A DNA stretch of 58,103 bases from Rhodospirillales bacterium (GCA_947447625.1 CANFKS010000011.1:1-58103); one strand, 5' to 3'; counted from the stretch's first letter, positions 1 to 9,823 are shown. The notes: a model not told the origin generated them from the sequence alone. Made by a program: numbers and translations.

Positions 1-80
1 CCCAGGATCTGGGTGCCCATCGGGCCGAGCACGGTGCCGGTGAGGTCGATCACCCGCACGCCTTCGAGGGGGCCGCTCAT
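1..80 (-). CDS. CoA-transferase family III (CaiB/BaiF), N-terminal fragment
   Basis: Only the first 26 codons lie in the window; the gene runs off the left edge. The translation from the ATG at 80-78 begins MSGPLEGVRVIDLTGTVLGP, which matches the usual start of formyl-CoA:oxalate/CaiB-BaiF CoA-transferases, where a 'PLxGxRVxDLT' strand leads into the first Rossmann-like fold. Members move CoA between carboxylic acids. The gap to the uppP stop codon upstream is only 4 bp, so the two are probably co-transcribed. The substrate cannot be read from this fragment. Confidence 0.75.
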   Translation of the reverse strand, partial: MSGPLEGVRVIDLTGTVLGPMGTQIL

Positions 81-84
81 CGGA

Positions 85-918
85 TCAGGCGAGCCATAGC
101 CAGAGGGAGGAGCCGAGGCCGAAGGCGAGGCAGTAATAGCCGAAAGGATTGAGCGCCCAGTTTTCGTTGGAGCGGAAATAGCGCATCAGAAACCACGTGG
201 AGAGCCAGGCGGTGAGGCCGGAGACGATGGCGGCGACGGTGGCCATGGTGAAGGCGCCGGGCGCCATGGTGGCGTGCAGGAGCTTGGGCGCCTGGTGGAC
301 GGTGGCGCCGAAGATGATCGGGGTGGCGATCAGGAAAGAGAAATGGGCCGAGCTCTCGTGGTTGATGCCGCGCAGCAGGCCGGCCACGATGGTGCTGCCG
401 GAGCGGGAGATACCAGGGATCAAGGCAAGGCACTGGGCGCAGCCGATGATGAAGGCATCGAGCGGCTTGATGTCGGTGAGCGGGCGATCGCCTGTGCCGC
501 GCAGGCGCTCGCCGACCAGAAGAATCAGGCCGTTGAGGGCCAGGAAGCCGGCGGCGATGAGCGGGGCGGCGAACAGGCCGCGGATCATTTTCTCGAACAG
601 CAGGGCGACGATCACGGCGGGGATGGTGGCGATGACGATGAGCAGGAAGACGCGGCGGCTTTCCTTGATCTGATGGGGCGTGGAGAGACCGATGACGCCC
701 GTGCCGATCAGCCACCAATCGCGCCAGAAGAACTGGAGCAAGGCGACGGCGGTGCCGAGATGGAGCATCACGACGAAGGGCAGGAAGGCCTCGGACGCCT
801 GATCGATGCTGGATTTCAGGAGCGAAGGCAGGATCACCGCGTGGCCGAGGCTGCTGACCGGGAAGAGTTCGGTGGCGCCTTGCAGGATGGCGATGGCGAG
901 GGCTTGAATGTAAGTCAC
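85..918 (-). CDS. uppP: undecaprenyl-diphosphatase UppP (BacA family)
   Basis: This is a 277-residue polytopic membrane enzyme that dephosphorylates undecaprenyl diphosphate, recycling the lipid carrier for peptidoglycan and other envelope polymers. The two family signatures are present: a QGATELFPVSSLGH segment at residues 13-26, carrying the catalytic Glu and Ser, and PGISRSGS near residues 168-175 with the conserved Arg. Most of the rest is hydrophobic helices. The family's usual EGxTEFLPISS form is altered to GATELFPVSS, a variant I associate with alphaproteobacterial paralogs. The start chosen is GTG at 918 because the signature sits at the usual distance and an AGGGAG Shine-Dalgarno lies about 9 nt upstream. 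The frame stays open upstream but that part is Arg/His-rich antisense sequence of the ATPase gene. Confidence 0.92.
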   Translation of the reverse strand: MTYIQALAIAILQGATELFPVSSLGHAVILPSLLKSSIDQASEAFLPFVVMLHLGTAVALLQFFWRDWWLIGTGVIGLSTPHQIKESRRVFLLIVIATIPAVIVALLFEKMIRGLFAAPLIAAGFLALNGLILLVGERLRGTGDRPLTDIKPLDAFIIGCAQCLALIPGISRSGSTIVAGLLRGINHESSAHFSFLIATPIIFGATVHQAPKLLHATMAPGAFTMATVAAIVSGLTAWLSTWFLMRYFRSNENWALNPFGYYCLAFGLGSSLWLWLA

Positions 919-1044
919 GGCGCATGATCTCCCTGGCGGTCCGCCATGTGGTGGCGCAATCCGGCGCGCTTGGCAATCATGGACAGGGCTGCGCTGCATG
1001 TCCGGCTTGACGAAACCGGGCGGGTCGGCCCCATCTACGACACC

Positions 1045-3183
1045 ATGAACGCAACCACCGATCTGGCTATCGAGGGAATGACCTGCGCGGCCTGCGTGAC
1101 GCGGGTGGAGAAGGTGTTGGCCAGGGTGCCGGGGGTGAGCACGGCGGAGGTCAATCTGGCGACCAGCCGGGCGCGGGTCGTGGCGGGGCCTGGGGTGACG
1201 TTCACAGTGTTGGCGGCGGCGGTGGTGAAGGCGGGGTATGGCGCGGCACCGGTGAGTGCGGCGGCAAAGCCCGAGGCCCTGCCATGGGCGCTGCTGGTCG
1301 CGCTGGTGCTGACAGCGCCGCTGCTGGTGCCGATGATTTGGGGGCACGCCTATATGCTCCCGGGTTGGGTGCAGTTTGCGCTGGCCTTGCCGGTGCAGGT
1401 CTGGATCGGGGCGCGGTTTTATGTGTCGGGCTGGAAGTCGGTGCGGCTCGGCAGTGCTTCGATGGATGTGCTGGTTGCGCTGGGGACGACGGCGGCGTTT
1501 GCGCTGTCGGTGCTGGAGGTGGGGCTTGCGTGGCCGGGCGAGGCGCATGCGTTGTATTTCGAGGCGTCCTCGGCGGTGATCACGCTGGTGTTGCTGGGCC
1601 GCGTGTTGGAGGGGCGGGCGCGGCGGCAAACCGTGTCGGCGATCGCGGCTTTGGCGGCGTTGCGGCCGCAGACCGCTCGGGTGCGGCGCGCAAGGGTGGA
1701 GGTTGAGGTCCCGGTGGCGGCGGTGCGGCGGGGGGATGCGGTGGTGATCCGTCCGGGTGAGCGGATGCCGGTGGATGGGCTGATCCTGGAGGGGATGGGG
1801 GGGGTTGATGAGAGCCTGATCACCGGGGAAAGCCTGCCGGTGGCGAAGGGGCCGGGGGATAAGGTGACGGGCGGGTCGGTCAACGGCGAGGCGCTGTTGC
1901 TGGTGGCGGCAACGACGCTGGGGGCAGAGAGCGTGCTGGCGCGGATCATTCGCCTGGTGGAAGACGCGCAGACCGGCAAGGCGCCAATCCAAAGGCTGGC
2001 GGACCGGGTGAGTGCGGTGTTCGTCCCCATCGTGCTGGTGCTGGCGGCGGCGACCTGCGCGGGGTGGCTGCTGACGGGGGCGGTGTGGACGGAGGCGGTG
2101 ATCAATGCGGTGAGTGTGCTGGTGATCGCCTGTCCGTGCGCGCTGGGGCTGGCGACGCCGACGGCGATCATGGTGGGGACGGGGCTGGCGGCGCGGCATG
2201 GGATTTTGATCAAGGATGCGGCGGCGCTGGAAATCGCCCATGCGGTGACGATGGTGGTGTTCGACAAGACGGGCACGCTGACCGAGGGGCGCCCGGATGT
2301 GACGGCGATGATCCCGGCTTCGGGATGGACGCCAGACGGCGTGCTGGCACTGGCGGCAGGGCTGCAGGCGGGGAGCGAGCACCCGCTGGCGCGCGCGGTG
2401 TTGCGGGCGGCGACGGGGCATGAGGCGCCGGTGGCGGAGGGGCTGCATGCGGTGCCGGGCCGCGGAATCGTGGGGCGAATTGGGGGGAGGGAGTATCGGC
2501 TGGGGAGCAGGCGGCTGCTGGAGGAGAGCGGCGGGGCGCCGGGGGCGCTGGCGGCGGCGGAGGCCCGGTTGGGCGCGGCTGGGCATACGGTGGCATGGTT
2601 GATGACGGGGGCGGGGGAGCCGGTCGGGCTGCTCGGCTTCACCGATCGGATCAAGCCGGGGGCGGCACTGGCGGTGGCGCGGCTGGCGGCGATGGGGGTG
2701 ACGAGCCGGTTGCTGTCGGGCGATTCGGCGGCTGCGGCGGCTCCGATTGCCGAGGCGGCGGGGATTGCCGATGTGCGGACGGGGCTGTTGCCGCAGGACA
2801 AGGCGGCTGAGGTTGCGCGGATGCAGGGCCTGGGGATCGTGGTGGCGATGGTGGGAGATGGGGTGAATGATGCGCCGGCATTGGCCGCGGCGGATATCGG
2901 CATCGCGATGGGGACCGGGACCGATATCGCCATGCAGACAGCGGGGATCACGCTGATGCGGGGCGATCCGCTGCTGGTCGCCGATGCGATCGACTTGTCG
3001 CGGCGAACCTGGGGGAAACTGCGCCAGGGCTTGTTCTGGGCGATGGCCTATAATGTGCTGGGCATTCCGGTGGCGGCGCTGGGGTGGCTCGATCCGACGC
3101 TGGCGGGGGCGGCGATGGCGTTGTCTTCGGTGAGCGTGGTGGTGAATGCGTTGTCGTTGCGGCGGTGGCGGCCGGCGGGGTGA
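1045..3183 (+). CDS. copA: Cu(+)-exporting P1B-type ATPase
   Basis: This 712-residue pump uses ATP to export monovalent copper (or silver) across the inner membrane. A single N-terminal HMA metal-binding domain carries GMTCAAC at residues 11-17. Transmembrane helices follow, then the CPC metal-site motif at 363-365, the phosphorylated Asp in DKTGTLTEG at about 407, an HPLARAV nucleotide-binding stretch, and GDGVNDAP around 604-611. The last helices include [11 protein letters not shown], the kind of Asn-containing segment found in copper transporters. The ATG at 1045 is preferred over an in-frame upstream ATG because the HMA domain starts right after it. No CopZ or CueR-like gene flanks it, and I see no clear regulator box in the 126 bp shared with uppP. 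Family assignment is firm; Cu over Ag is inference from the CPC class. Confidence 0.93.
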   Translation: MNATTDLAIEGMTCAACVTRVEKVLARVPGVSTAEVNLATSRARVVAGPGVTFTVLAAAVVKAGYGAAPVSAAAKPEALPWALLVALVLTAPLLVPMIWGHAYMLPGWVQFALALPVQVWIGARFYVSGWKSVRLGSASMDVLVALGTTAAFALSVLEVGLAWPGEAHALYFEASSAVITLVLLGRVLEGRARRQTVSAIAALAALRPQTARVRRARVEVEVPVAAVRRGDAVVIRPGERMPVDGLILEGMGGVDESLITGESLPVAKGPGDKVTGGSVNGEALLLVAATTLGAESVLARIIRLVEDAQTGKAPIQRLADRVSAVFVPIVLVLAAATCAGWLLTGAVWTEAVINAVSVLVIACPCALGLATPTAIMVGTGLAARHGILIKDAAALEIAHAVTMVVFDKTGTLTEGRPDVTAMIPASGWTPDGVLALAAGLQAGSEHPLARAVLRAATGHEAPVAEGLHAVPGRGIVGRIGGREYRLGSRRLLEESGGAPGALAAAEARLGAAGHTVAWLMTGAGEPVGLLGFTDRIKPGAALAVARLAAMGVTSRLLSGDSAAAAAPIAEAAGIADVRTGLLPQDKAAEVARMQGLGIVVAMVGDGVNDAPALAAADIGIAMGTGTDIAMQTAGITLMRGDPLLVADAIDLSRRTWGKLRQGLFWAMAYNVLGIPVAALGWLDPTLAGAAMALSSVSVVVNALSLRRWRPAG

Positions 3184-3367
3184 CGGGAAAATGGCGGTCG
3201 TGCGGATCGTTGCGGCCAGCACAGGTGCGCCGCGAGGCGGGTATCGCGGTCGCCTGTCGACCAGTGGCGGGGGCGTTGCCGAGGGGCATTTTGGCCAGGA
3301 TCGGGCTGTTGTGAGCGGGCTGTGGTTGTGACAGGCTGGCGCGAACACCATTCTTCGGGAGCAAACA

Positions 3368-4156
3368 ATGTCCTCACTTTTTGATCTCAGCGGCAAGGTT
3401 GCCGTCATCACCGGCGCCTCGAAAGGCATCGGGCGGGCCATCGCCGAGCGCATGGCCGAGCATGGCGCCAAGGTTGTGGTGTCGAGCCGCAAGCAGGATG
3501 CGTGCGATGTGGTGACCAATGGCATCATCGCGCGCGGCGGCGTGGCGGCGACCAAGACCTGCAATATCGGGCGCAAGGAGGAGCTTCAGGCGCTCGTGGA
3601 TTTCGCGGTGGCAACCTATGGCGGGATCGACATCCTCGTCTGCAATGCCGCGGTGAACCCGCATTACGGGCCGGGTAGCTCGGTGCCGGACGATGCGTAT
3701 GACCGGGTGATGAACTACAACGTGCGCAGCAATTTCTGGCTCTGCAACATGGTGTTCCCCGGTATGGCCGCGCGCGGCGGCGGGTCGTGCATCATCATCT
3801 CCTCGATCGGCGGGCTGCGCGGCTCGGTCAATCTCGGGATCTATGCGCTGTCCAAGGCGGCCGACATGCAGTTGGCGCGCAACATGGCGGTGGAGTGGGG
3901 GCCGAAGAACATCCGGACCAACTGCATCGCGCCCGGCCTGATCAAGACCGATTTCGCCAAGGCTTTGTGGGAGAACCCGGAAGTGCTGAAAAAGCGCAAC
4001 AAGGAGAGCCCGCTGCAGCGCATCGGCGAGCCGGACGAAATCGCCGGCGCCGCGATTTTCCTGGCGGGTCCGTCGGGCAGTTTCACGACCGGCCAAACCT
4101 TCGTGATCGACGGCGGGGTGACGGCGGGCAGCGTGGTGCCGACCGAGGAGGATTGA
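3368..4156 (+). CDS. short-chain dehydrogenase/reductase (classical SDR)
   Basis: This 262-residue protein has a classical SDR layout. The nucleotide-binding TGASKGIG is at residues 15-22, the NAA stretch near 95, the catalytic serine in ISSIGG, and YALSK with Tyr159 and Lys163 as the catalytic pair. SSRKQ after beta-2 suggests preference for NADP(H). The sequence resembles the DHRS4/PecR-like and 3-oxoacyl-[ACP] reductase-like groups, which reduce ketones or oxidise secondary alcohols; the substrate is not identifiable. It is monocistronic: about 185 bp without a gene precede it, and a GC-rich hairpin follows. A GGGAG Shine-Dalgarno lies 7 nt before the ATG. Confidence 0.9.
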   Translation: MSSLFDLSGKVAVITGASKGIGRAIAERMAEHGAKVVVSSRKQDACDVVTNGIIARGGVAATKTCNIGRKEELQALVDFAVATYGGIDILVCNAAVNPHYGPGSSVPDDAYDRVMNYNVRSNFWLCNMVFPGMAARGGGSCIIISSIGGLRGSVNLGIYALSKAADMQLARNMAVEWGPKNIRTNCIAPGLIKTDFAKALWENPEVLKKRNKESPLQRIGEPDEIAGAAIFLAGPSGSFTTGQTFVIDGGVTAGSVVPTEED

Positions 4157-4162
4157 TCAGGC

Positions 4163-4197
4163 CCCTCCCCTTTCCGGCGTGTCCGGCGAGGGGAGGG
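4163..4197. terminator. GC-rich hairpin between convergent SDR gene and gatB
   Basis: CCCTCCCCT (4163-4171) is the reverse complement of AGGGGAGGG (4189-4197), giving a 9-bp stem with a 17-nt loop that itself repeats CCGG. It begins 7 bp after the SDR stop and has no T-tract on either strand, so it may act as a weak bidirectional terminator or only as an RNA-stabilising hairpin. Apart from this hairpin I see no gene or clear signal between 4157 and 4317. Confidence 0.45.
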
Positions 4198-4317
4198 CAA
4201 CGTCAGACCTGACGCAACCCGTCGCTCCATAGGCCGTGTTTCGCGTCTTTGCGGTCGGGCAACCTTGCGGGTATGAGAGATACACACGATAATCGCACAA
4301 GATTGCGGACGTAGATC

Positions 4318-5769
4318 CTATCCGATGCGGGCTTTGAGCGCCGCGTTGACGAGGGCGGGGTTGCCCTTGCCGGCCATGGCTTTCATCACCTGACCAACGA
4401 AGAAGCCGAACATCTTGTCCTTGCCGGCTTTGTAATCAGCGACCTTGTCGGGGTTGGCGGCCAGGACGGCATCGACGACGGCGTCGATGGCGGAGGTGTC
4501 GGTGACCTGGCGCAGCCCGCGGGCTTGGACGATGGCGGCCGGGTCTTCGCCGGTTTCGGCCATGATGTCGAAAACCTGCTTGGCGATCTTGCCGCTGATG
4601 GTGTTGTCGGCGATCAGGCCAAGCAGAGCGCCGAGGGCGGCGGCCGAGACCGGGCTGTCCTCGATGGTGCGCCCGGTGCGGTTGAGCAGGGCAAAAAGGT
4701 CACCTGTAACCCAGTTGGCGGCCTGTTTCGGGTCGTGCCCGGCGGCGACGGCTTCGTAGAAATCCGCGGTGGCGCGTTCGGCGACCAGCACGGCGGCGTC
4801 GTAGGACGAGAGGCCGAAATCGCCGGTGAAGCGGGCTTGTTTGGCATCCGGCAGTTCGGGCAGGGCGGCCTTGAGCTCGGCGATCCAGACTTCGTCGAGC
4901 ACGACCGGGAGGAGGTCGGGGTCGGGGAAGTAGCGATAGTCGTGCGCATCTTCCTTGGAGCGCATCGGGCGGGTCTCGTTGCGGTTGGGATCGAACAGGC
5001 GGGTTTCCTGTTGGACGGTGCCGCCGTCTTCCCAGACCTCGATCTGGCGCTTGGCCTCGGCTTCGATGGCGAGCATGACGAAGCGGACGGAGTTGACGTT
5101 CTTGATTTCGCAGCGGGTGCGGTAGGGCTCGCCATGCTTGCGGACGGAGACGTTGACGTCGGCGCGGAGCGAGCCTTCCTCCATGTTGCCGTCGCAGGTG
5201 CCGAGATAGCGCAGGATGGAGCGCAGTTTGCGGACGTAGGCGCCGGCTTCCTCGGGGCTGCGGATGTCGGGTTCGCTGACGATTTCCATCAGTGGCACGC
5301 CGGCGCGGTTGAGGTCGATGTAGGATTTGGTGGGGTGCTGGTCGTGCAGCGACTTGCCGGCATCCTGCTCAAGGTGCAGGCGGGTGACGCCGATTTGGCG
5401 GGTGGTGCCGTCGGCAAGCTGGATCTCGATCTGCCCGGCGCCGACGATGGGGTGTTCGAACTGGCTGATCTGATAGCCGCTGGGCAGGTCGGCGTAGAAG
5501 TAGTTTTTGCGGTCGAAGCGGCTGACCAGGTTGATATGGGCGTTGAGGCCGAGACCGGTGCGGACGGCCTGGGCGACGGCTTCCTGGTTGAGCACGGGGA
5601 GCATGCCGGGGAAGGCGGCATCGACAAAGCTCACCTGGGAGTTGGGCTCGGCGCCGAAATTGGCGGGGGCGCCGGAGAACAGCTTGGATTTGGTGATGGC
5701 CTGAGCGTGGACTTCGAGGCCGACCACGATTTCCCAGGGGCCGGTGCGGCCTTCGATTGCGTAGCTCAT
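4318..5769 (-). CDS. gatB: Asp-tRNA(Asn)/Glu-tRNA(Gln) amidotransferase subunit B
   Basis: GatB (483 residues, normal length) is the tRNA-binding and kinase subunit of the GatCAB amidotransferase, which phosphorylates the mischarged Glu-tRNA(Gln) or Asp-tRNA(Asn) and accepts ammonia from GatA. The N-terminal cradle contains GLEVHAQ at about 18-24 and the well conserved [20 protein letters not shown] stretch; the C-terminal part is the Yqey-like tail domain. It is the last gene of gatC-gatA-gatB and overlaps gatA by four bases (ATGA at 5769-5766), so translation is coupled. The stop codon is TAG. Confidence 0.97.
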   Translation of the reverse strand: MSYAIEGRTGPWEIVVGLEVHAQAITKSKLFSGAPANFGAEPNSQVSFVDAAFPGMLPVLNQEAVAQAVRTGLGLNAHINLVSRFDRKNYFYADLPSGYQISQFEHPIVGAGQIEIQLADGTTRQIGVTRLHLEQDAGKSLHDQHPTKSYIDLNRAGVPLMEIVSEPDIRSPEEAGAYVRKLRSILRYLGTCDGNMEEGSLRADVNVSVRKHGEPYRTRCEIKNVNSVRFVMLAIEAEAKRQIEVWEDGGTVQQETRLFDPNRNETRPMRSKEDAHDYRYFPDPDLLPVVLDEVWIAELKAALPELPDAKQARFTGDFGLSSYDAAVLVAERATADFYEAVAAGHDPKQAANWVTGDLFALLNRTGRTIEDSPVSAAALGALLGLIADNTISGKIAKQVFDIMAETGEDPAAIVQARGLRQVTDTSAIDAVVDAVLAANPDKVADYKAGKDKMFGFFVGQVMKAMAGKGNPALVNAALKARIG

Positions 5770-7250
5770 GCCCCACCTCCGGCGCGCATACCGGGCAGCG
5801 CGGTGAAGCCCGCGGCGCGTTCGATGGCGGCGCCGACGGCGAAGACGGTCTCCTCGTCGAACGGCCGGCCGAGGACCTGCAAGCCAAGCGGGAGGCCCTG
5901 GGCATCAAGCCCGGCGGGGACGGACATGCCGGGGATGCCGGACATGTTGGCCGGCACGGTGAAGACGTCGTTGAAATACATCTTGAGCGGATCATCCATC
6001 CTTTCGCCTTGGGCGAAGGCGGCCGAGGGGGCGGTGGGCGTGACCAGCGCGTCGACAGTCCGGAAGACGTCGGTGAAGTCCTTGAGGATGAGGGCGCGGA
6101 TTTTCTGGGCGCGCAGGTAGTAGGCGTCATAGTAGCCGGCGGAGAGAACGTAGGTGCCGATCATGATGCGGCGCTTGACCTCGGACCCGAAGCCGGCGGC
6201 GCGGGTGTTTTCGTAGAGTTCGTTGAGATCGGCGCCATCGGTGCGGCTGGAGAAGCGGACGCCGTCGTAGCGGGCGAGGTTGGAGGAGGCTTCGGCGGGG
6301 GCGACGATGTAATAGGTGGCGAGCCCGTACTTGGTGTGCGGCAAGGAGACGTCGACGATCTCCGCGCCCTGTTCGCGCAGCCAGGCAAGGCCCTGCTGCC
6401 ACATGGTCTCGATTTCGGGCGGCATGTCGTCGGAGCGGTACTCGCGCGGCACGCCGATGCGCAGGCCTTTGACGCCGCGCCTACAGGCAGCGGCGAAGTC
6501 AGGGACCGGGAGGTCGGCCGATGTGCTGTCCTTGGGGTCGAAGCCGGACATCGATTGCAGCATGATCGCGCAATCCTCGACCGTGCGCGCGACGGGGCCC
6601 GCCTGATCGAGCGAGGAGGCGAAGGCGACGATGCCCCAGCGCGAGCAGCGGCCATAGGTCGGCTTGATGCCGGTGATGCCGCAGAAGCTGGCGGGCTGGC
6701 GGATCGATCCGCCGGTGTCGGTCGCGGTCGCGCCCAGCGCGAGGCGTGCGGCGACCGCTGCCGCCGAACCGCCGGACGAGCCGCCGGGCACGAGGGGGCG
6801 GTTGTCGCCATTGCGCGTCCAGGGGCTCACCACCGGGCCGAAGGCGGAGGTGATGTTGGACGAGCCCATGGCGAATTCGTCGAGATTGGCCTTGCCAAGA
6901 AACACCGCGCCGTCGCGCAGCAGGTTGGCGCTGACGGTGCTCTCGTAGGGCGGGATGAAATGCTCGAGGATTTTGCTGCCAGCGGTGGTGCGGACGCCCT
7001 GGGTGCAGAACAGGTCCTTGATGGCGAGGGGGATGCCGGTCAGCAGGCCGTGTTCCCCGCGGGCCAGGGCGGCATCAGCCGATGCGGCGTGACGCAGGGC
7101 GAGTTCGGGGGTGACGGTGATGAAGGCGTTGAGAACAGGGTTGAGGGTCTCGATCGCGCCGAGGAAGGCCTCGGTGAGGTCGCGGGATGAAAATTCGCCC
7201 TTGCGCAGGCCAGCGCGGGCGCCGGCCAGCGTCAGATCAAACATCGACAT
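5766..7250 (-). CDS. gatA: Asp-tRNA(Asn)/Glu-tRNA(Gln) amidotransferase subunit A
   Basis: GatA (494 residues) is the glutamine-hydrolysing amidase that feeds ammonia to GatB. The amidase-signature Ser-cisSer-Lys triad is readable as Lys78 in GIPLAIKD, Ser159 in PGGSSGGS, and the nucleophile Ser181 in [10 protein letters not shown] place the start at the ATG 7250-7248, whose A is also the last base of the gatC stop (TGATG); a GTG one codon upstream and an ATG two codons downstream are alternatives. Order and overlaps indicate a single transcript with gatC and gatB. The organism therefore probably makes Gln-tRNA and/or Asn-tRNA by transamidation. Confidence 0.97.
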   Translation of the reverse strand: MSMFDLTLAGARAGLRKGEFSSRDLTEAFLGAIETLNPVLNAFITVTPELALRHAASADAALARGEHGLLTGIPLAIKDLFCTQGVRTTAGSKILEHFIPPYESTVSANLLRDGAVFLGKANLDEFAMGSSNITSAFGPVVSPWTRNGDNRPLVPGGSSGGSAAAVAARLALGATATDTGGSIRQPASFCGITGIKPTYGRCSRWGIVAFASSLDQAGPVARTVEDCAIMLQSMSGFDPKDSTSADLPVPDFAAACRRGVKGLRIGVPREYRSDDMPPEIETMWQQGLAWLREQGAEIVDVSLPHTKYGLATYYIVAPAEASSNLARYDGVRFSSRTDGADLNELYENTRAAGFGSEVKRRIMIGTYVLSAGYYDAYYLRAQKIRALILKDFTDVFRTVDALVTPTAPSAAFAQGERMDDPLKMYFNDVFTVPANMSGIPGMSVPAGLDAQGLPLGLQVLGRPFDEETVFAVGAAIERAAGFTALPGMRAGGGA

Positions 7251-7537
7251 CACTCAACCACCTTGGGAACAGCGTAAAAGGCGCCGGCACGATCCGGCGC
7301 GTTGGAGAGCACGCCTTCCACGTTGCCGCCGTCGGTCACAGCATCGGGGCGCAGGCGCAGAGCCATGTTGGCGGCGCCGGTAAGCGGTTCGACGCCGTCG
7401 ATATTCACTTCGTTGAGTTGCTCGATCCAATTGAGGATGCCGGAGAGCTCATGGCCAAGCGGGACCAGCTGCGTCTCCTCGACGCGGATGCGGGCAAGCC
7501 GGGCAATGCGGCGGACGGTCGCGGGATCGAGCGACAT
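7250..7537 (-). CDS. gatC: Asp-tRNA(Asn)/Glu-tRNA(Gln) amidotransferase subunit C
   Basis: GatC is a 95-residue belt-like subunit that wraps the GatA-GatB interface. The sequence shows the standard features: an N-terminal '[16 protein letters not shown]' helix, the [15 protein letters not shown] helix, the VEPLTG loop, and an acidic/Arg linker ending in [10 protein letters not shown]. It is the first gene of the gatCAB operon and is divergent from ruvX across about 267 bp, which must contain the operon promoter; I could not identify convincing -35/-10 boxes in that GC-rich stretch. Confidence 0.95.
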   Translation of the reverse strand: MSLDPATVRRIARLARIRVEETQLVPLGHELSGILNWIEQLNEVNIDGVEPLTGAANMALRLRPDAVTDGGNVEGVLSNAPDRAGAFYAVPKVVE

Positions 7538-7804
7538 GATGTTCCCTTGTTCTGCAGATGCCCCGGACGATGCCCGGGGGCGGGGCCGCGGACCATACCG
7601 GTGCCGCCGCCGGGTTTCAACGCAGCGAATTGCGCGAGGCCGCGAAATCAGCGGGCTGGCCCCCGCTTGCGATGCCTCGGCAGGGCGCAGGTTTCACGCT
7701 ACACAGGCTCCCCAAGTCTGGCGATACGGCTGGACGATCCGAAAGCGGTTCATCATGTCGCGCCCCCTGCCCTGCCCTGTTGCATCGCCGCGCCGGATGG
7801 TTTC

Positions 7805-8272
7805 GTGAGTCTGCTCGACATTGCCGGATTGCGCGCCAGGCTGGCGCCGGGTCAGCGGGTGATCGGGATCGATCCGGGAACCAAGACAGTGGGGATCGCA
7901 TTGTCGGATGTGAGCCTGACCTTGGCATCGCCGCATTCGCAGATGAAGCGAGGCAAGCTGGGCGTGATCGCGGAGGCAATCCTGCGGATTGCCCATGCGG
8001 AGAATGCGGCCGGGCTGGTCGTGGGGCTGCCGCTTGAGATGGATGGCAGTTTCGGGCCGATGGCGCAGGCGACACGGGATTGGACGCATGCGCTGGCGGC
8101 AGCGACGTCATTGCCGGCGTGTCAGTGGGATGAGCGGCTGTCTTCGGCAGCGGTCAACCGCTTTTTGATCAGCGAGGCCGACGCAACGCGCCAGCAGCGG
8201 GCGGAGCGGGTGGATCAGATGGCGGCCGCTTACATGCTTCAGGCGGCGCTCGATGCGAGCCGGCCGGGCTGA
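7805..8272 (+). CDS. ruvX: Holliday junction resolvase-like / pre-16S rRNA nuclease RuvX (YqgF)
   Basis: This is a 155-residue RNase H-fold protein. It has GIDPGTKTVGIALSD near residues 21-35 with the first catalytic Asp, GLPLEMDGSFGPMA with the Gly-Leu-Pro signature, DERLSSAA with the second acidic site, and VDQMAAAYMLQAAL at the end with the last Asp. Family members process the 16S rRNA 5' end and act on branched DNA. No ATG lies near the domain start, so the GTG at 7805 is chosen. It overlaps the stop of a 17-codon open frame (7755-7808) in another frame, which might couple translation. The 5' region between gatC and this start otherwise shows nothing I can name. Confidence 0.9.
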   Translation: MSLLDIAGLRARLAPGQRVIGIDPGTKTVGIALSDVSLTLASPHSQMKRGKLGVIAEAILRIAHAENAAGLVVGLPLEMDGSFGPMAQATRDWTHALAAATSLPACQWDERLSSAAVNRFLISEADATRQQRAERVDQMAAAYMLQAALDASRPG

Positions 8273-8284
8273 CGGGGCGGTTCA

Positions 8285-9145
8285 ATGGCACATCTTGATC
8301 CGCAGTACCGCCGCGGGGTGGTGATGGTGACCGCGGCCACCGTGGTGTGGTCGAGCGCCGGGGTGTTGGCGCGGATGGTCGATATCGATCCGTGGACGAC
8401 GCTGTTCTGGCGGTCGGTGTATGCGACGCTCGCGCTCTCGCTCTATCTGCTGTGGCGCGATGGACGGGCGGTGCCGGCGGGTTTTGCGCGGCTGGGCAAG
8501 GCCGGAGTGGCGATGGGGGTATGTTTCGCGATTTCGATGATCGCGTTCATCTACGGGCTGAGCGTGACGAGTGTGGCCACCGCGCTGGTGTTTCAGGCGG
8601 CTGCGCCGTTGCTGGCGGCGGCTTTGGCGTTCGGGTTTCTGGGCGAACGGGTGACGCGGGGGAAGTTTGCGGCGATTGTGGTGTCGTTCCTCGGCGTGCT
8701 GGTGATTGTGGGCGGCGCGCCGGATCTGGGGTCGTTGTGGGCGGTGGCGGTTTCGGCGGCGTGCGGTGTGAGTTATGCGATCACCGTCGTGCTGGCCCGG
8801 GCGCGGCCGGACGTGCCGACGACGGAGGCCACAGTGCTGGCGCTGCTGATCGTGGGGGTGGCGACGGCGCCGTTCGCGCTGTTCCCGGAAACGGGCGGGC
8901 AGATGGCGCTGCTCGGCTTGTTCGGCACGTTTCAGATGGGGCTCGGGTTGATCCTGTTCACCACCGGGGTGCGGCTGATCCCCGCGGCGGATGCGGGGTT
9001 GCTGAGCGTGCTGGAGACAGTGCTGGGGCCGATCGTGGTGTGGCTCGCCTTCGACGAGCAGCCCGGGATGAATACGCTGGTGGGGGGGGGCATCGTCATC
9101 GCGGCGGTGGTCGCGGTGGGGATTGCCGAGCGGAAGGGCGGTTAG
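8285..9145 (+). CDS. EamA/DMT-superfamily transporter
   Basis: This 286-residue inner-membrane protein consists of two EamA repeats, about ten hydrophobic helices in all. The first repeat begins GVVMVTAATVVWSSAGVLAR and includes LGERVTRGKFAAIVVSFLGVLVI; the second begins near AVSAACGVSYAITVVLARA and ends FDEQPGMNTLVGGGIVIAAVVAVGI. DMT carriers export amino acids, nucleotides or other metabolites; the substrate is unknown. It starts 12 bp after ruvX, suggesting co-transcription. Two oddities: a run of nine G at 9082-9090 inside the coding sequence, about 18 codons from the end, and a TAG stop that is the first triplet of the repeat element that follows. Confidence 0.88.
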   Translation: MAHLDPQYRRGVVMVTAATVVWSSAGVLARMVDIDPWTTLFWRSVYATLALSLYLLWRDGRAVPAGFARLGKAGVAMGVCFAISMIAFIYGLSVTSVATALVFQAAAPLLAAALAFGFLGERVTRGKFAAIVVSFLGVLVIVGGAPDLGSLWAVAVSAACGVSYAITVVLARARPDVPTTEATVLALLIVGVATAPFALFPETGGQMALLGLFGTFQMGLGLILFTTGVRLIPAADAGLLSVLETVLGPIVVWLAFDEQPGMNTLVGGGIVIAAVVAVGIAERKGG

Positions 9146-9247
9146 AGCGGGATGCCTTCCGATCGGCGACGGCATCCCGCTTTAACGCTTTGTTTGATCG
9201 CCTGATTCGGACTTTTGGCGGCTCCATCAAAAGTCATCAGGCTGCTA
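9143..9247. repeat. two-hairpin intergenic element, copy 1 (forward)
   Basis: Hairpin 1 is an 11-bp perfect stem: AGCGGGATGCC (9146-9156) pairs with GGCATCCCGCT (9171-9181). A linker reading TTTGTTTGATCGCC follows. Hairpin 2 (about 9200-9242) has arms CCTGAT...GACTTTTG and CAAAAGTC-ATCAGG. The element fills the whole space between two convergent genes: its left edge is the TAG of the EamA gene and its right edge is the TAG of the YqaA gene. Other full copies lie at 16155, 18183, 36077 and 46428. Confidence 0.85.
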
Positions 9248-9823
9248 GATCAGCTTCAGAACGACAAAGCCGAAGACGATGCCAGCGGCGACCAGGCTCG
9301 TCACCAGAGTGAGGCGGCGTTCGATGAAATCGCGGACCTGCTCGCCGTAGAAGTGCAGCAGCGTCGCAACAAGGAAGAACCGGGCGCCGCGGGTGACGAT
9401 GGAGGCTGCGACGAAGAGCGGGAAACTGAAGCTGGCGGCACCGGACGCGATCGTGACGATCTTGTAGGGGATGGGAGTCATGCCCTTCACCAGGATCACC
9501 CACAGGCCCCATTCGGCGTAGGTGTCCTTGAAGCGGGCGAAGGCAGCCTCGTAGTGGTAGGCGCGCAGCAGGGGCGTGGCGAGGACGTCAAACAGGGCGT
9601 AGCCGATGAAATAGCCGAAGATGCCGCCGAGGACGGAGGCGATGGTGCAGATCAGGGCCAGGCGCCAGGCGCGGTCGGGCCGGGCCAGGGCCATGGGGAC
9701 GAGGAGGGCGTCGGGCGGAATGGGGAAGAAGCTGCTTTCGGTGAAACTGATCACCGCGAGCCAGAGCGGCGCGCGGGGGCTGGCAGCGAGCGCCAGGACG
9801 CGATTGTAGAGGGTGCGGAGCAT
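9245..9823 (-). CDS. YqaA/DedA-like VTT-domain membrane protein
   Basis: This 192-residue integral membrane protein belongs to the VTT (DedA/SNARE-associated) superfamily, closest in style to YqaA. Characteristic stretches are SPRAPLWLAVISFTESSFFPIPPD, with Glu and Pro in the re-entrant loop, GGIFGYFIGYALF, and GWVILVKGMTPIPYKIVTIASG-like sequence near residues 112-130. Relatives act in membrane-potential maintenance and lipid-carrier or phospholipid flipping; the role here is undetermined. The ATG at 9823 (MLRTLYNRV) is preferred over an upstream codon because the upstream 31 residues are Arg/Pro-rich and unlike the family. Its TAG stop touches repeat copy 1. Confidence 0.85.
   Translation of the reverse strand: MLRTLYNRVLALAASPRAPLWLAVISFTESSFFPIPPDALLVPMALARPDRAWRLALICTIASVLGGIFGYFIGYALFDVLATPLLRAYHYEAAFARFKDTYAEWGLWVILVKGMTPIPYKIVTIASGAASFSFPLFVAASIVTRGARFFLVATLLHFYGEQVRDFIERRLTLVTSLVAAGIVFGFVVLKLI

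Noticed and set aside
919-3576. A very long - strand open frame continuous with uppP and antisense to the copper ATPase
   Set aside because: Its translation is dominated by Arg, His, Pro and Gln, as expected for the complement of a GC-rich gene, and shows no domain before the uppP start at 918. The + strand frame is an intact P-type ATPase.
4525-7190. Long + strand open frames antisense to gatB and gatA
   Set aside because: Gly/Asp/Val/Ala-rich low-complexity translations without motifs; the - strand frames are full-length GatB and GatA.
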